Positions 50,735 through 60,278 of a stretch of 64,000 nt of DNA are shown in pieces; position 1 is the stretch's first letter; each line of letters starts with the position of its first letter. Origin of the DNA: Pusillibacter faecalis (GTDB lineage: Bacteria; Bacillota; Clostridia; Oscillospirales; Oscillospiraceae); assembly GCF_018408705.1 (NCBI RefSeq), contig NZ_AP023420.1:1984001-2048000 (forward strand), in the 5' to 3' direction. The position numbers and the translations under genes are program-made. The notes under the pieces are model-generated. The model made no database searches. It saw nothing but the letters and a program-made list of their open reading frames with translations, and was not told where the DNA came from.

Positions 50735-51148
50735 ATGGAAGCGTTGGAGCTGCAGCAGGCTTTGGCATTGGAAAAACGAATGTACACGTTGCTGAACGAA
50801 GCGTTTGACATCTCGAAGCAGCTTGCAGAAGCGATAGAACGGGGCGATCAGGTCGCCATACGCATCCTGCTTTCCATGCGGAGAGAACCGCTGGAGAATT
50901 TACGCAAGGTTCGCCATGCGCTGGAGGAACAGCGGGACGCGCTTGCGCCAGCGCAGGCGCGTCAGCTGGCGGAGCTTCTCAACGGAGCCGCGGCGGTAGG
51001 GAAGGAAGAAGAACGGTTGGCAGAGCAGGTGGCGCTCAACGGGCGGCTGCTCAAGCAGATTGTGGAGCTTGACAGGATTCTGAATCAGAAGCTGGGCGGC
51101 GAAAAATCGCTCTATCATAAAAAATTGGACACCGGCCCATCGGGCTGA
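50735..51148 (+). CDS. FlgN/FliT-like flagellar chaperone candidate
   Basis: A 137-residue, almost wholly helical protein rich in Leu, Glu, Gln and Arg (EKRMYTLLNEAFDISKQLAE, REPLENLRKVRHALEEQRDA). By helical content, length and position after fliS it fits the FlgN/FliT group of export chaperones or a third gene seen there in clostridia. No sequence motif settles which. ATG 50735 lies eight bases after AGAGGAAG; a nearer AGGAGG is too close to use. It ends 27 bases before a convergent peptidase gene. Confidence 0.55.
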   Translation: MEALELQQALALEKRMYTLLNEAFDISKQLAEAIERGDQVAIRILLSMRREPLENLRKVRHALEEQRDALAPAQARQLAELLNGAAAVGKEEERLAEQVALNGRLLKQIVELDRILNQKLGGEKSLYHKKLDTGPSG

Positions 51149-51174
51149 TGTCCAGAGAAAAGCGGGAAAGCGAG

Positions 51175-52041
51175 TCAGGTCTCGGCGGGGGAGAGGACCC
51201 AAAGAGGCGCGCCGTTGGCGGTACTGGCAGAGAGCTCGTCAAGAATCAGCTGCGGCTCCCATTCCATCAGGCTGCGCTCCTCGCTGTTTGGGTCGGCAAC
51301 CAAAATCGTGCCGGAAAGTGTAACGCCGCGCAGAAGAATGAAGTGGCCTCCCTGTGTAAAGTGGCCGGGCCCCATCAGTGCCACCAGGAGGTTTCCAGAC
51401 AGCAGCGCCTCCCGGACTGCTTGCGGGGTGTGTTCCTCAAGGGAACTGGCTGTCAGGCCATAGGCTGCCGCCGTCCCCTCTACAATCGAAAGATAGGACC
51501 CGCCGCCCTTTGCCCAGTATCCGTGCTCCACAGCCCACTGTGCCATCTGTACGGGGTCCCTGTCCCAATCTCCCATGCTGGACACAGCCATCGCCATGGC
51601 GGTGGGTCCGCAGCCGTAGTGCCCGATGTCGTCGCTGCCATATGGCTGCTCCGCCCAGGCCGCATCCCCCTGGTTATAATAAACGACGGGGATGATTCCC
51701 CCGGTCAGGACCTCTTTGCCATCCGATTCCTTGAGCTCTGTAAGAGAGGGATCGGAGATGGGGCCCTCGCTGAGGATTGCCGGTTCCCCCGCAAGCTGGG
51801 GATCGGCCAGCACTTCCTCCGGGGCGGTCAAAGCGGACCACCAGGCGGAGACTTCTGCGGCTGTGTGCGCACCAAGTTCCACGGCAGACTGTAAGCATTG
51901 GCGGACCGGCGACATAATTTTCTGATAGAGGTCGGGGGCAAAAAAACGACAGGCAGCCAGCTCTGCGCTTCCAACGCAGAGCAGGGCGAGGAGTGCAAAA
52001 AGAAGATAGGTTGTACGCTTTTTGGTGTTTTTCCTTTTCAA
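51175..52041 (-). CDS. C39-like papain-fold cysteine peptidase, membrane-anchored
   Basis: A 288-residue protein with an N-terminal membrane segment (YLLFALLALLCVGSAELAA) and an outward-facing domain from about residue 115. It has the peptidase C39_2 pattern: VVYYNQGDAAWAEQPYGSDD, catalytic Cys in GHYGCGPTAMAMAVSS, His in GGHFILLRGV and Asp/Asn in VADPNSEER. Substrate unknown; bacteriocin maturation is unlikely without an adjacent ABC exporter of that type. It has its own promoter and is divergent from the FtsE-like gene. Confidence 0.82.
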   Translation of the reverse strand: MKRKNTKKRTTYLLFALLALLCVGSAELAACRFFAPDLYQKIMSPVRQCLQSAVELGAHTAAEVSAWWSALTAPEEVLADPQLAGEPAILSEGPISDPSLTELKESDGKEVLTGGIIPVVYYNQGDAAWAEQPYGSDDIGHYGCGPTAMAMAVSSMGDWDRDPVQMAQWAVEHGYWAKGGGSYLSIVEGTAAAYGLTASSLEEHTPQAVREALLSGNLLVALMGPGHFTQGGHFILLRGVTLSGTILVADPNSEERSLMEWEPQLILDELSASTANGAPLWVLSPAET

Positions 52042-52073
52042 AATTCCACCACCAGATATCGACGTTATTTGAC

Positions 52074-52101
52074 ATTATATCAGAATCAAGGTGGTTTTCA
52101 A
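52074..52101 (-). promoter_or_regulatory. Promoter of the C39-like peptidase gene
   Basis: On the minus strand TTGAAA (52096-52101), 16 bases, then perfect TATAAT (52074-52079). A GTCGATAT element follows at 52056-52063 and might add sigma-28 control, though its -35 box is poor. Confidence 0.6.
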
Positions 52102-52150
52102 GAGCAAGGCGTTTGCAGCCCCCGCACGGTGATCAATAGACTGGAGCAAA

Positions 52151-52882
52151 ATGGATATGCCCACAATTGCACTGGAACATGTAACCAAGTATTATCAAGC
52201 AGGCAGGCACGGCTGGACTGAAAAACAGATCGAGCTTGGTGTGGAAGATGTGAGCCTGACGATTGAACAAGGCGATTTTGTATTTGTGATCGGCAGCAGC
52301 GGCGCGGGCAAGAGTACTCTGCTGGATTTGATTTCAGGACAAATGAAGCCGGATCAGGGCGTTGTCCGGCTGGACGGCAGGGATTTATCAAAGCTGATGC
52401 GCTGGAACTACACCCGGACCACCCTGCTGTTTGGAAAGGTTCCCCAGGAGCAGTCCCTGATCCGGAAGATGACGGTGGAGGAGAATTTAATGCTTGCCGC
52501 CCGGGTTGGAAGAAAGCTGGAATCCGCCAAACAATTACACGCGCGGATTGAAAAGGTCATTGGATTGGTGGGCATGGCCGGGACTGGGAAAAGATATCCT
52601 GCGGAGATGTCCATTGGCGAATGCCGCCGTGTGGAGCTGGCAAGAGCGCTGATCAACAGCCCGCCTATTTTAATACTCGATGAGATTACAGCAAACCTGG
52701 ATGATGACAACATTTGGGATATTTTCCATCTGTTGACGGAAATCAATCACAGGGGAACAACCGTGATCATGGCGACCCACGCCAGCAAATATGTCAATAT
52801 TATGCGCCGCAGAGTGGTGACGCTGGTGGACGGACGGCTCTTCGGTGATGTGAGAAAGGGAAGATACGGTGATGTGGTGTAA
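52151..52882 (+). CDS. FtsE-like ABC transporter ATP-binding protein
   Basis: A 243-residue nucleotide-binding subunit. Walker A is [13 protein letters not shown], Walker B ILILDEIT with D-loop ANLDDD, and the switch His is in MATHASKYV. The signature motif reads [15 protein letters not shown] in place of SGGQ-type sequence. The domain looks most like FtsE, which with FtsX controls septal hydrolases, but no FtsX or other membrane subunit lies beside it. ATG 52151 follows GGAG. A chemoreceptor gene follows after 71 bases, so a motility-linked role is possible. Confidence 0.8.
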   Translation: MDMPTIALEHVTKYYQAGRHGWTEKQIELGVEDVSLTIEQGDFVFVIGSSGAGKSTLLDLISGQMKPDQGVVRLDGRDLSKLMRWNYTRTTLLFGKVPQEQSLIRKMTVEENLMLAARVGRKLESAKQLHARIEKVIGLVGMAGTGKRYPAEMSIGECRRVELARALINSPPILILDEITANLDDDNIWDIFHLLTEINHRGTTVIMATHASKYVNIMRRRVVTLVDGRLFGDVRKGRYGDVV

Positions 52883-52901
52883 AAAACGAGCGCACCGCGC
52901 A

Positions 52902-52909
52902 GCCGATTG
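52902..52909 (+). promoter_or_regulatory. Possible sigma-28 -10 box before the chemoreceptor gene
   Basis: GCCGATTG lies 15 bases after an A-rich stretch (AAAA at 52883-52886) and about 45 bases before the MCP start. The -35 match is weak. Confidence 0.3.
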
Positions 52910-52953
52910 ATATAGATGAAAACAAGTGTAAGAAAGAAGAAGGAGTGGCAGTC

Positions 52954-54729
52954 ATGCTCAAAAACATGAAAATTAAAAAGAGTTTGATTTTAGGGTTCGG
53001 AATTACCATCGTTGTTTCACTGCTGATTATTATCAGCACTCTGGTGCTTCTGTTTAAGCAGGGAAATGCCTACACAAGTGTCATCAACACGGAAATCCGG
53101 GCCAATGAACTGATCACATCCATTCGGCTGGACGCCACTGCCGCGGCCAGATGCGTCCGCGATATGGCGCTGAATCCTGATGACCGCAGTGGCAATGCAG
53201 AATTGGAGAGCTATATCAACAGCACCCTGACCGGCTTGGATGCAAAAATCCAGGAACTGCGAGAGATTTATCCTCTCGACGACCGTGATTTAGATACCCT
53301 GATTCAGGATTTGACCGTGTGGGCTGAAGAGGTCCCCAATATCATAGACGCGATTAACGGCGGTCGGGGCGATGAGGCTATCAGTATGATTCTGAATACC
53401 TGCTCTCCGCGCCTGAACGAGCTGACCACGTTTGCCGGTACGCTGGACGATTCTTTAAGCGCGGCGCAGCAGGAGGCGATTGACCGGCAGGAGCAGTCCA
53501 GCAGGATCACAATGATCGTGATCCTCGTAGTGATGGTGATCGCCACAGTGGCCGTCCTGGCTATTGCCACAAAGCTGATTCGAAGCATTGTGGAGCCGAC
53601 AGCCCAGGTACATAAGGCCCTGATGGGCTTTAGCGAGGGCAAGCTTGATATCCCTGTGGAATTCGAGAGTAAAAACGAACTGGGTGACATGTGCCAGGCG
53701 CTGCGCACCAGTCAGCAGGTCTTGGGCGGCGTGATCAGCGATGAATGCCGTTTGCTGGAAGAGATGGCACATGGAAACTTTGACGTCCATACCAAGGATG
53801 AGAGCATGTATGTGGGCGCGCTTTATTCCGTCTTCCAGTCTATCAAAACCATCAACCACAATCTCAGCGATGCGCTGGCACAGATTGACCTGAGCGCGGA
53901 GCAGGTGGCCGCTGGGTCCGACCAGGTGTCCACGGGTGCCCAGGCACTGGCGCAGGGTTCCACAGAGCAGGCCAGCGCTGTGGAAGAGCTGTCCGCCACC
54001 ATCTCAGAGATTTCCACGGATTCCGAGAATAACGCCAAGAACAGCGAAAAGGCCATGGAGCATGCGAAAAGCGCAGGCGGTCAGGTTGAGGAGAGCGCCA
54101 AATACATGGAAGAAATGGTGGAGGCCATGGATGAGATTTCCGGGGCCTCCCAGGAAATTGGGAAGATTATCGCCACAATCGAGAATATTGCGTTCCAGAC
54201 CAATATCCTTGCGTTGAACGCCGCTGTGGAAGCAGCCCGGGCAGGCAGCGCAGGCAAGGGCTTTGCCGTGGTGGCGGACGAGGTGCGCAATTTGGCCACC
54301 AAGTCGGACCAGGCAGCCAAGGCGACCAAGGAGCTGATTGACCGGTCCATCACCTCTGTGCAGAGGGGAAGCGAGATCGTGAAGAAGGTATCCGACTCTC
54401 TGGACAAAACAGTGGATGCTGCGGAAAATGTCATGGGTGTGATTCAGGATATTGCCAAGGCGGCCGAGGAGGAGGCCGAGGCAATCGCCCAGGTCAGGGA
54501 GGGCATCGATCAGATCTCTTCCGTGGTTCAGACGAACTCCGCCACCAGTGAGGAATCGGCGGCAGCCAGCGAGGAGCTCTCCAGCCAGGCGGCTTTGATG
54601 AAGGAACTGTTGGCAAAGTTCAAGCTGCACAGTACGGATGACGTCTATGGCGCGGCAGCCAAAGCCGAATTTCGCAGCGAGGAGCCGGCTGAAGCCAGCG
54701 GAGCTGCCAACGCGTTCAGCAAATACTAA
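52954..54729 (+). CDS. Methyl-accepting chemotaxis protein
   Basis: A 591-residue chemoreceptor. Helix 1 is [20 protein letters not shown], then a four-helix-bundle sensory domain (about residues 35-185), helix 2 ([20 protein letters not shown]), HAMP, and a long signalling coiled coil with the conserved hairpin [20 protein letters not shown] followed by [20 protein letters not shown]. There is no clear CheR-tethering pentapeptide at the C-terminus. ATG 52954 has AAGGAG eight bases ahead; the upstream GTG lies in that site. Ligand unknown. Ends at its own terminator. Confidence 0.94.
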   Translation: MLKNMKIKKSLILGFGITIVVSLLIIISTLVLLFKQGNAYTSVINTEIRANELITSIRLDATAAARCVRDMALNPDDRSGNAELESYINSTLTGLDAKIQELREIYPLDDRDLDTLIQDLTVWAEEVPNIIDAINGGRGDEAISMILNTCSPRLNELTTFAGTLDDSLSAAQQEAIDRQEQSSRITMIVILVVMVIATVAVLAIATKLIRSIVEPTAQVHKALMGFSEGKLDIPVEFESKNELGDMCQALRTSQQVLGGVISDECRLLEEMAHGNFDVHTKDESMYVGALYSVFQSIKTINHNLSDALAQIDLSAEQVAAGSDQVSTGAQALAQGSTEQASAVEELSATISEISTDSENNAKNSEKAMEHAKSAGGQVEESAKYMEEMVEAMDEISGASQEIGKIIATIENIAFQTNILALNAAVEAARAGSAGKGFAVVADEVRNLATKSDQAAKATKELIDRSITSVQRGSEIVKKVSDSLDKTVDAAENVMGVIQDIAKAAEEEAEAIAQVREGIDQISSVVQTNSATSEESAAASEELSSQAALMKELLAKFKLHSTDDVYGAAAKAEFRSEEPAEASGAANAFSKY

Positions 54730-54795
54730 GGCTCCCTTTTGATGACGGCGCAGATGCGTTAAGCTCAGCCTTTCCGCGAATATTCCCTGCAATAT

Positions 54796-54834
54796 GCTGG
54801 AAGGCGGTCCTGCTTCCGCCTTCCGGCATTTTCT
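54796..54834 (+). terminator. Terminator after the chemoreceptor gene
   Basis: A 12-base-pair stem (GCTGGAAGGCGG with CCGCCTTCCGGC, one mismatch or G-T, loop TCCTGCTT) followed by ATTTTCTT. Confidence 0.78.
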
Positions 54835-54894
54835 TATACCGGCTGTTGAATCAGTGACCGCCTCAATCTGTTCATGGAAAGAGGGGAATTTGTG

Positions 54895-56622
54895 ATGGCA
54901 AAATGGAACATCGGAGCATTCCTCCGCTCCTTGACAAAAGGTGCGGAGACGGAAACGCCTCCGCCTGCGGAGCAGGCAGAAGCGAGCCAGAACATCCTGA
55001 CGGAGGAGATGGGCCCTGTCGCGGCGGAAAGTACCGCCGTGCGTTCCGAGCTGAAGGGAGCCCTGCTCGAAGTCTGGCGCCAGTGGGCCGGAAATGACCT
55101 GCCGCCGGTGCTTTCCCTGACCACGGGAAAACAAATAGAGGACCTGCACATGGACGCGCAGACGCTGGAGAAAGAGCGTGTACGGATCATGGTAATGCTG
55201 GAGAAGGACGCCCAAAAGCGCCTTGCAGTGATAGAAAAGGCGGGAAACAACGGAAGTGGGTCCATAGATGCGGCATGCCGCATCTATTTGTCCAAAGATA
55301 AAATGGCCGCATGGAGCTTTGTGTTTCCGCCGATGGGGGAGGGGAAACTGCGCGGTGAGGCTATTGGCAAGGCACTGGAGGAAAGCGGTGTCACCACGGG
55401 CATTGACCCGGCCTCCATGGTGTGTATTTTCCAGGAACCGCAGTATTTTAAATTGGTGCCGATTGCCATTGGTACGCCCCCTGTGGAGGGCGTGAGCGGC
55501 AGCATAACAGAGCGTTATCCGCGAGAGCTCTCTCATGAGGTCAAGCTGGATGAGAACGGTGTGGCGGATTACCGCGCGCTGAACTATGTCCAGCTGATTG
55601 AAAAAGACGCGGTCATCTGTGATATTACCCTGCCGCAGCCCGGGGAGGCCGGGCTGCGGGTAGACGGCAAGGTGGTGGAGCCAAAACCTGTGCGGGCAGC
55701 AAAAATTCCCGCCGGAAAGAACACTGCGGTGACGGAGGATGGGTTGCGGCTGATTGCCACACGGGACGGACATCTGACATTTGCGCATGAGGCATTTCAG
55801 GTCAGCCCACTGTTGGAAATCCAGGGTGATGTGGATTATTCCACCGGGAACATCGACTTTTCCGGAGATGTCCACATCTGCGGGGATGTACGGGAAAACT
55901 TTACCGTCCACGCGCAGGGCACAGTGACCGTGGATGGACTGGTAGAAGCGGCCACAGTGGAAGCGGGCGGCGACCTGGTCATTGCCCGCGGCGTGGTGGG
56001 GGACGGCAGGGCTCTGCTGAAAAGTAATGGATGTGTCCGTGTGCGCTATCTGGAAAACTGTGCCGTCTATGCGAAAGGGGACATCTATGCGGATTGCATC
56101 ATGGCCTCCCGTATCTTCAGCGACGGTTCGATTGATGTGACCAGCGGAAGAGGCAGCATCATTGGCGGAGCGCTGACCGCCGCAGTCTCTATCAAAGCGC
56201 ATATGATTGGGGCACAGTCCGGAAGAAAGACGGAGCTTACCCTGGGGATCTTGCCCTATGTGCAAAATGAGCTGCGAGATATCAAAGAGGATTTGTGTAC
56301 CATCAGTCACGAAAAAAGGCACCTGGATCAGGAGCTTGCATATCTGGAACAAAAGCAGGGCATGGAAGGAATCAGTGAAAAACTGGCCAAAGCGCGCATG
56401 CGCTGGTCGGTGTTAAGAATTAAGGAACAGCAGCTGACAAAGCGGAGAGAGCGGCTGCAGCCAATGGTACCGGACCTCTCCAAATGCCGGATAGAAGGCG
56501 AGGTCATTTATCCGGTCACAAGTCTGGAGGTGCAAACTGCCATCTGGACAGCAACAACCGTTCGTAGGAATTGTAAAGTGGCGTATGATACTAAGACGGA
56601 CGAATTGAAGGAGCTCCACTGA
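54895..56622 (+). CDS. FapA family (DUF342) protein
   Basis: A 575-residue cytoplasmic protein. The FapA core shows GLRVDGKVVEPKPVRAAKIP with AGKNTAVTEDG, then a right-handed beta-helix with repeated Val/Gly/Asp turns (IDFSGDVHICGDVRENFTVH, AQGTVTVDGLVEAATVEAGG), and a C-terminal coiled coil (about 480-530). The N-terminal 90 residues are specific to this protein. FapA was named in Vibrio as a flagellar assembly protein and is found across flagellated bacteria. ATG 54895 is chosen from the GAGGGG spacing over an ATG seven codons earlier. It heads the cheX-cheY run. Confidence 0.86.
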   Translation: MAKWNIGAFLRSLTKGAETETPPPAEQAEASQNILTEEMGPVAAESTAVRSELKGALLEVWRQWAGNDLPPVLSLTTGKQIEDLHMDAQTLEKERVRIMVMLEKDAQKRLAVIEKAGNNGSGSIDAACRIYLSKDKMAAWSFVFPPMGEGKLRGEAIGKALEESGVTTGIDPASMVCIFQEPQYFKLVPIAIGTPPVEGVSGSITERYPRELSHEVKLDENGVADYRALNYVQLIEKDAVICDITLPQPGEAGLRVDGKVVEPKPVRAAKIPAGKNTAVTEDGLRLIATRDGHLTFAHEAFQVSPLLEIQGDVDYSTGNIDFSGDVHICGDVRENFTVHAQGTVTVDGLVEAATVEAGGDLVIARGVVGDGRALLKSNGCVRVRYLENCAVYAKGDIYADCIMASRIFSDGSIDVTSGRGSIIGGALTAAVSIKAHMIGAQSGRKTELTLGILPYVQNELRDIKEDLCTISHEKRHLDQELAYLEQKQGMEGISEKLAKARMRWSVLRIKEQQLTKRRERLQPMVPDLSKCRIEGEVIYPVTSLEVQTAIWTATTVRRNCKVAYDTKTDELKELH

Positions 56623-56650
56623 GGAGCTTATCAGATGGAGGGAGGAAACC

Positions 56651-57160
56651 TTGGAGGCGGTATGTGACTGCGACTGGGTCAATCAAATGGCCGGAACTCT
56701 GGTCTGCGAAATTATAGAGCTGATGGCAGGAATTCAATTGCAGCATCATCCCGCTTGGGAACATACTGCAAGGGAAAGAGACATAGATGCGATCTATGGT
56801 TTTGTAGAGGGAGACTTCCCCATGAAGCTGCGCTTTCTTGCGGAACCCCGCATGCTCTCCCGTCTGGCCCGGAACATGCTTGGAAGCGAGCCGGAAGAGG
56901 GAGAGGCGCAAGAATACGCAATGGAATTCTTTAATATTTTGTGCGGCAGATTTATTTCTGAACTCTACAAGGCGACTGAGACAACTGCGCGCTTTTTTCC
57001 GACGCGGTATGAAGCCTCACCGAACCCCACGGGGCTGGGCGAGGATACCTCACTCAGTACCGTTTATTTTATCAGTGATGAACAGGAATTAGCTGCGTTT
57101 TCCTGGACGGCCGAAGTCGTGAATGATTTATTGAGGAGGAGCATGCATGGCCAAGTATAG
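56651..57160 (+). CDS. cheX: CheX-type CheY-P phosphatase
   Basis: A 169-residue single-centre phosphatase. The active-site pair is Glu92-x2-Asn95 in YAMEFFNILCGRFISELYKA, with Pro117 following, as in CheX. The N-terminal part (NQMAGTLVCEIIELMAGIQL) matches the dimerisation helix. It starts at TTG 56651, five bases after GGGAGG; the first internal ATG (56687) would remove part of the first helix. It overlaps the second cheY by 14 bases, so enzyme and substrate are made together. Confidence 0.82.
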   Translation: MEAVCDCDWVNQMAGTLVCEIIELMAGIQLQHHPAWEHTARERDIDAIYGFVEGDFPMKLRFLAEPRMLSRLARNMLGSEPEEGEAQEYAMEFFNILCGRFISELYKATETTARFFPTRYEASPNPTGLGEDTSLSTVYFISDEQELAAFSWTAEVVNDLLRRSMHGQV

Positions 57161-57524
57161 GATCATGGTGGTTGACGATTCCCGCGTGATCTACGCGGAG
57201 ATGAAAAAAATGCTTGAGGGCAGTGACATCGAGATTATCGGCTACTGCCGGAGCGGCGAAGAAGCGCTGGAGCAATATGGCACGATGAAGCCAGATCTGG
57301 TGACATTGGATATTGTCATGCCGGGAATGGATGGCCTGGAAACCTGTAAAAAGCTGCGGGAACACTACCCAGAAGCCAATATTTTCATGGTATCCTCCAT
57401 GGCCTATGACGATATGATCGACCGCGCTGCCGCGCTGGGTGCAAAGGGCTTTTTGTTTAAGCCCTTTACCAGGGAAACACTGTTGGAGGGCCTGAGGGGA
57501 GCATTCAAAGCCATTCATCTGTGA
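57147..57524 (+). CDS. cheY: Second CheY-type response regulator
   Basis: A 125-residue stand-alone receiver domain. The acidic pair is MVVDDSRVIY, the phosphorylation Asp is in LVTLDIVMPGMDG, the Ser switch residue in FMVSSMAYDD, and the Lys in FLFKPF. It is distinct from the operon CheY at 34592 and is overlapped at its start by cheX. It may be a phosphate sink or a separate output regulated by the local CheX. Confidence 0.9.
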   Translation: MAKYRIMVVDDSRVIYAEMKKMLEGSDIEIIGYCRSGEEALEQYGTMKPDLVTLDIVMPGMDGLETCKKLREHYPEANIFMVSSMAYDDMIDRAAALGAKGFLFKPFTRETLLEGLRGAFKAIHL

Positions 57525-57550
57525 GGCCAAAAGGAAGGAGCGTTGCCTGT

Positions 57551-59389
57551 ATGGCGGAATATCAAGCGCAGGATACCGATCTCGTGTTCGCTCTGGACAT
57601 TGGCACACGCAGCGTGGTGGGCGTTGTGGGAAGGACCGTGGGAGACCGGCTCAAGATTTTGGGCATCGAAATGGAAGAGCATAAAAGCCGTGCCATGATG
57701 GATGGGCAGATTGACAACATCCAGCAGGTGGCGGATTTGGCGCGCATCGTGACGGAACGGCTGGAAAGACAGCTGGAGGTCCATCTGGAAAAGGTCTGTG
57801 TGGCAGCAGCTGGACGTGCGCTGCGGACCCAAAGCGGAACCTTTGCTCTGGAACTGCCGGATGGGCAGGCCATCACCCCGGAGCAGATCAGCCAGCTGGA
57901 GACTGGCGCGGTATCCGCGGCAGAGGCAGCGCTGCAGATGGACGAGGAGAATCGCCGCCAGTTTTTTCTGGTGGGCTATACGGTTGCGCAATACCGCCTG
58001 GACCGATATCCCTTATCCACCCTGCTGGGGCATGGCGGTAAGACCATGGAGGCAGATGTGGTGGCAACCTTTTTGCCCGGAGAGGTGGTGGAAAGCCTGT
58101 ATGCGGCCATGCATCTGGCAGGGCTGCAAGTGGCCAGCATGACGCTGGAGCCTATCGCCGCGATGAATGCCGCGATCCCAGCCGAGCTGCGTCTTTTGAA
58201 TCTGGCTCTGGTGGATATCGGCGCCGGCACCACGGATATCGCGGTTTGCCGGGACGGGAGCGTGGTTGGCTACACCATGGTGACGCTGGCGGGAGATGAG
58301 ATCACAGAGGCGCTGATGCGGGCGTTTCTGGTGGACTTCCGGACGGCGGAGGAAATCAAACGAGACCTGTGGAACGGGGCTGATCTCCACTACACCGATA
58401 TTCTGGGGGTGGAGAACACCAGCTCCTATGCAGCCGTTTATGAAGTGATTCAGGAGCCTATGAGACGTCTCGCGGAAGCGATTGCCGCCCAGGTAAGCGG
58501 TGTGAATGGCGGCGCGCCTTCGGCGGTGTTCCTAGCCGGCGGCGGCAGCAGGCTGAAGGGGCTGCGGGAGGAGGTGGCACAGTGCCTGGGCATGGAGGAA
58601 AGGCGTGTGTCCACGGCAGGCAATCATTACGCCAAGAGCGCCTTTTCCGAGGAGCTTGACCTGGATCATCCGGAATACGCCACGCCGCTTGGCATTGCCG
58701 TCTCTGCTGGGCTTGGCTTGCTGAATGACAGCTATTTGGTGATGCTCAACGGGCAGCCGGCAAAGCTGTTTCGCAGTGGTACACTCACACTGCGGGACAT
58801 TCTGCTGATGAATGGCTATACGTACGAGGACATTCTTGGAAGGTCAGGGAAGAGTCTCTCCGTCACGCTGGACGGTAGACGTGTGGTTCTGCGGGGAGAG
58901 CCGGCGGCACCGGCTGTTTTGAGACTCAACGAAGAAGACGCGCCGGTTACTGCGGTGGTTCACGCAGGGGACCAGATCAGCTTCGTTCCGGCGCGCTCTG
59001 GTGCGGATGCCTCCAGGACGCTTGCAGAGCTGCTGGGAAGGCCCGTCCGTGCGCTGGTGAACAATCGGGAGGCGCCAGCAGACACGCAGCTGGAACAGGG
59101 AGATGTAATTTTGACATTGGAATCCCCCACTCCCGAAACGGAGATCCCGGCAGAGCCGGCGGCGCCTCCGGTGAGTCCGAAGCCCCTGGATATCGTGCTG
59201 AATGAAAAGCCGCTTCATCTGGACGGGAAAGAGGAGGGGACACCCTATTATCTGATGGATCTGCTGAAATTTTCCGGACTGGATTTCGACCATTTGGAGC
59301 GCCCAGTCCGTCTGGAGGTGAACGGCGCGGAATGCGGCTTCCGGCAGGTTCTCAAGGACGGAGACTCCGTCACCATCGCCTGCGTATGA
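57551..59389 (+). CDS. FtsA-like actin-fold protein with C-terminal beta-rich extension
   Basis: A 612-residue cytoplasmic protein. Residues 1-390 follow FtsA: phosphate loop FALDIGTRSVVGVVG, SHS2-like insertion with EVHLEKVCVAAAGRAL, second phosphate loop LALVDIGAGTTDIAVCRDGS, and adenosine loop SAVFLAGGGSRLKGL. About 200 further residues carry repeated short beta domains ending in DGDSVTIACV, and there is no obvious C-terminal membrane helix. ATG 57551 is preferred; a GTG at 57521 overlapping the cheY stop would add ten residues. In this setting it may organise membrane or cytoskeletal positioning rather than septation. Confidence 0.82.
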   Translation: MAEYQAQDTDLVFALDIGTRSVVGVVGRTVGDRLKILGIEMEEHKSRAMMDGQIDNIQQVADLARIVTERLERQLEVHLEKVCVAAAGRALRTQSGTFALELPDGQAITPEQISQLETGAVSAAEAALQMDEENRRQFFLVGYTVAQYRLDRYPLSTLLGHGGKTMEADVVATFLPGEVVESLYAAMHLAGLQVASMTLEPIAAMNAAIPAELRLLNLALVDIGAGTTDIAVCRDGSVVGYTMVTLAGDEITEALMRAFLVDFRTAEEIKRDLWNGADLHYTDILGVENTSSYAAVYEVIQEPMRRLAEAIAAQVSGVNGGAPSAVFLAGGGSRLKGLREEVAQCLGMEERRVSTAGNHYAKSAFSEELDLDHPEYATPLGIAVSAGLGLLNDSYLVMLNGQPAKLFRSGTLTLRDILLMNGYTYEDILGRSGKSLSVTLDGRRVVLRGEPAAPAVLRLNEEDAPVTAVVHAGDQISFVPARSGADASRTLAELLGRPVRALVNNREAPADTQLEQGDVILTLESPTPETEIPAEPAAPPVSPKPLDIVLNEKPLHLDGKEEGTPYYLMDLLKFSGLDFDHLERPVRLEVNGAECGFRQVLKDGDSVTIACV

Positions 59390-59438
59390 CGGCACAGAGC
59401 GTGGGGATGGGAGCCATCAACATGGAGGATGAGAACAG

Positions 59439-60278
59439 TTGAAACGAAAGAAAGCGATCCTTGCCGCCGTGGGGATTGTGGCAGCCGCAGGCGCGGCAGT
59501 TTTTTGGATGCGGAGGGACGGTGCTGCGGATGGAGAGCAAAGCATCGACCCTCCTGAGGAATACCGGATCGGCGGAGTGGACGTGATAGCGCTGCCAGTG
59601 ATGTCGGACGGCGTTTCCGTGTATCAGGAGGAGGTGTTGGCGGCCGCCGGCACGGATGCTGATACAGACACAACCAACGGAACGGACGACGGCACAGCGC
59701 CGGAGATGGAAACTACCGCCGACGCCGTTGGCTACCGTTACGAGGGTCTGTCCGATGCCGGGACGCTGGTCTCAGCGTACACAGCGTTGCTGACATCGCC
59801 AGACCTGGGCTTCGACATCGTGGACGGAGCGCTGGTCAGGGCTGACGCCCCGGATTTCAGCGCGGTGTCAGGAGATGTGAATCTGGCGCACCGTGCGGCG
59901 GAGGCGGACAAGGTCATGCTCCTCCGGCTGACCTGGGCGGCGGGGAGCTGCACCGTCGTCACGGACACCCCGGAGGGGGAGATCACAGACCCGCCTGCGC
60001 CGGAGGGAATGACGATGGAGGAAGCACTGGACTATGTCCGGGGGCTGCCGCCCTCCCTTCTTGGGTTGGAGGGCAGCTCCATGGAGGATTACCGGATTTA
60101 CGCACTGGATGGTATGGCGCTGATCAACGGCATCCCCTGCATTCCAGTGAGTGTGTACCGGACAGCGGAGGATACCGATACCAACGTGGTGGAAGGCAGC
60201 TTTTTCCTCTCCTCTGACCAGAGCCGCATTTATAGGCTGGACACGGCTACAGGCACCGTGGAGGAGGTGGTGGGATAG
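59439..60278 (+). CDS. Membrane-anchored protein of unknown function
   Basis: A 279-residue protein starting at TTG 59439. There is one N-terminal hydrophobic segment (AILAAVGIVAAAGAAVFWM), an acidic linker rich in Asp, Thr and Glu (about residues 65-95), and an outward-facing domain with no family I recognise (EYRIGGVDVIALPVMSDGVS; DYRIYALDGMALINGIPCIP). It follows the FtsA-like gene by 49 bases and could be its membrane partner, analogous to PilM-PilN pairs, but no PilN motif is seen. The last 49 bases overlap the end of a convergent gene. Confidence 0.65.
   Translation: MKRKKAILAAVGIVAAAGAAVFWMRRDGAADGEQSIDPPEEYRIGGVDVIALPVMSDGVSVYQEEVLAAAGTDADTDTTNGTDDGTAPEMETTADAVGYRYEGLSDAGTLVSAYTALLTSPDLGFDIVDGALVRADAPDFSAVSGDVNLAHRAAEADKVMLLRLTWAAGSCTVVTDTPEGEITDPPAPEGMTMEEALDYVRGLPPSLLGLEGSSMEDYRIYALDGMALINGIPCIPVSVYRTAEDTDTNVVEGSFFLSSDQSRIYRLDTATGTVEEVVG

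Noticed and set aside
54004..56352. 782-codon open frame antisense to the chemoreceptor and FapA genes
   Set aside because: Opposite strand of two clear genes and across the intervening terminator; composition is typical of a shadow frame.
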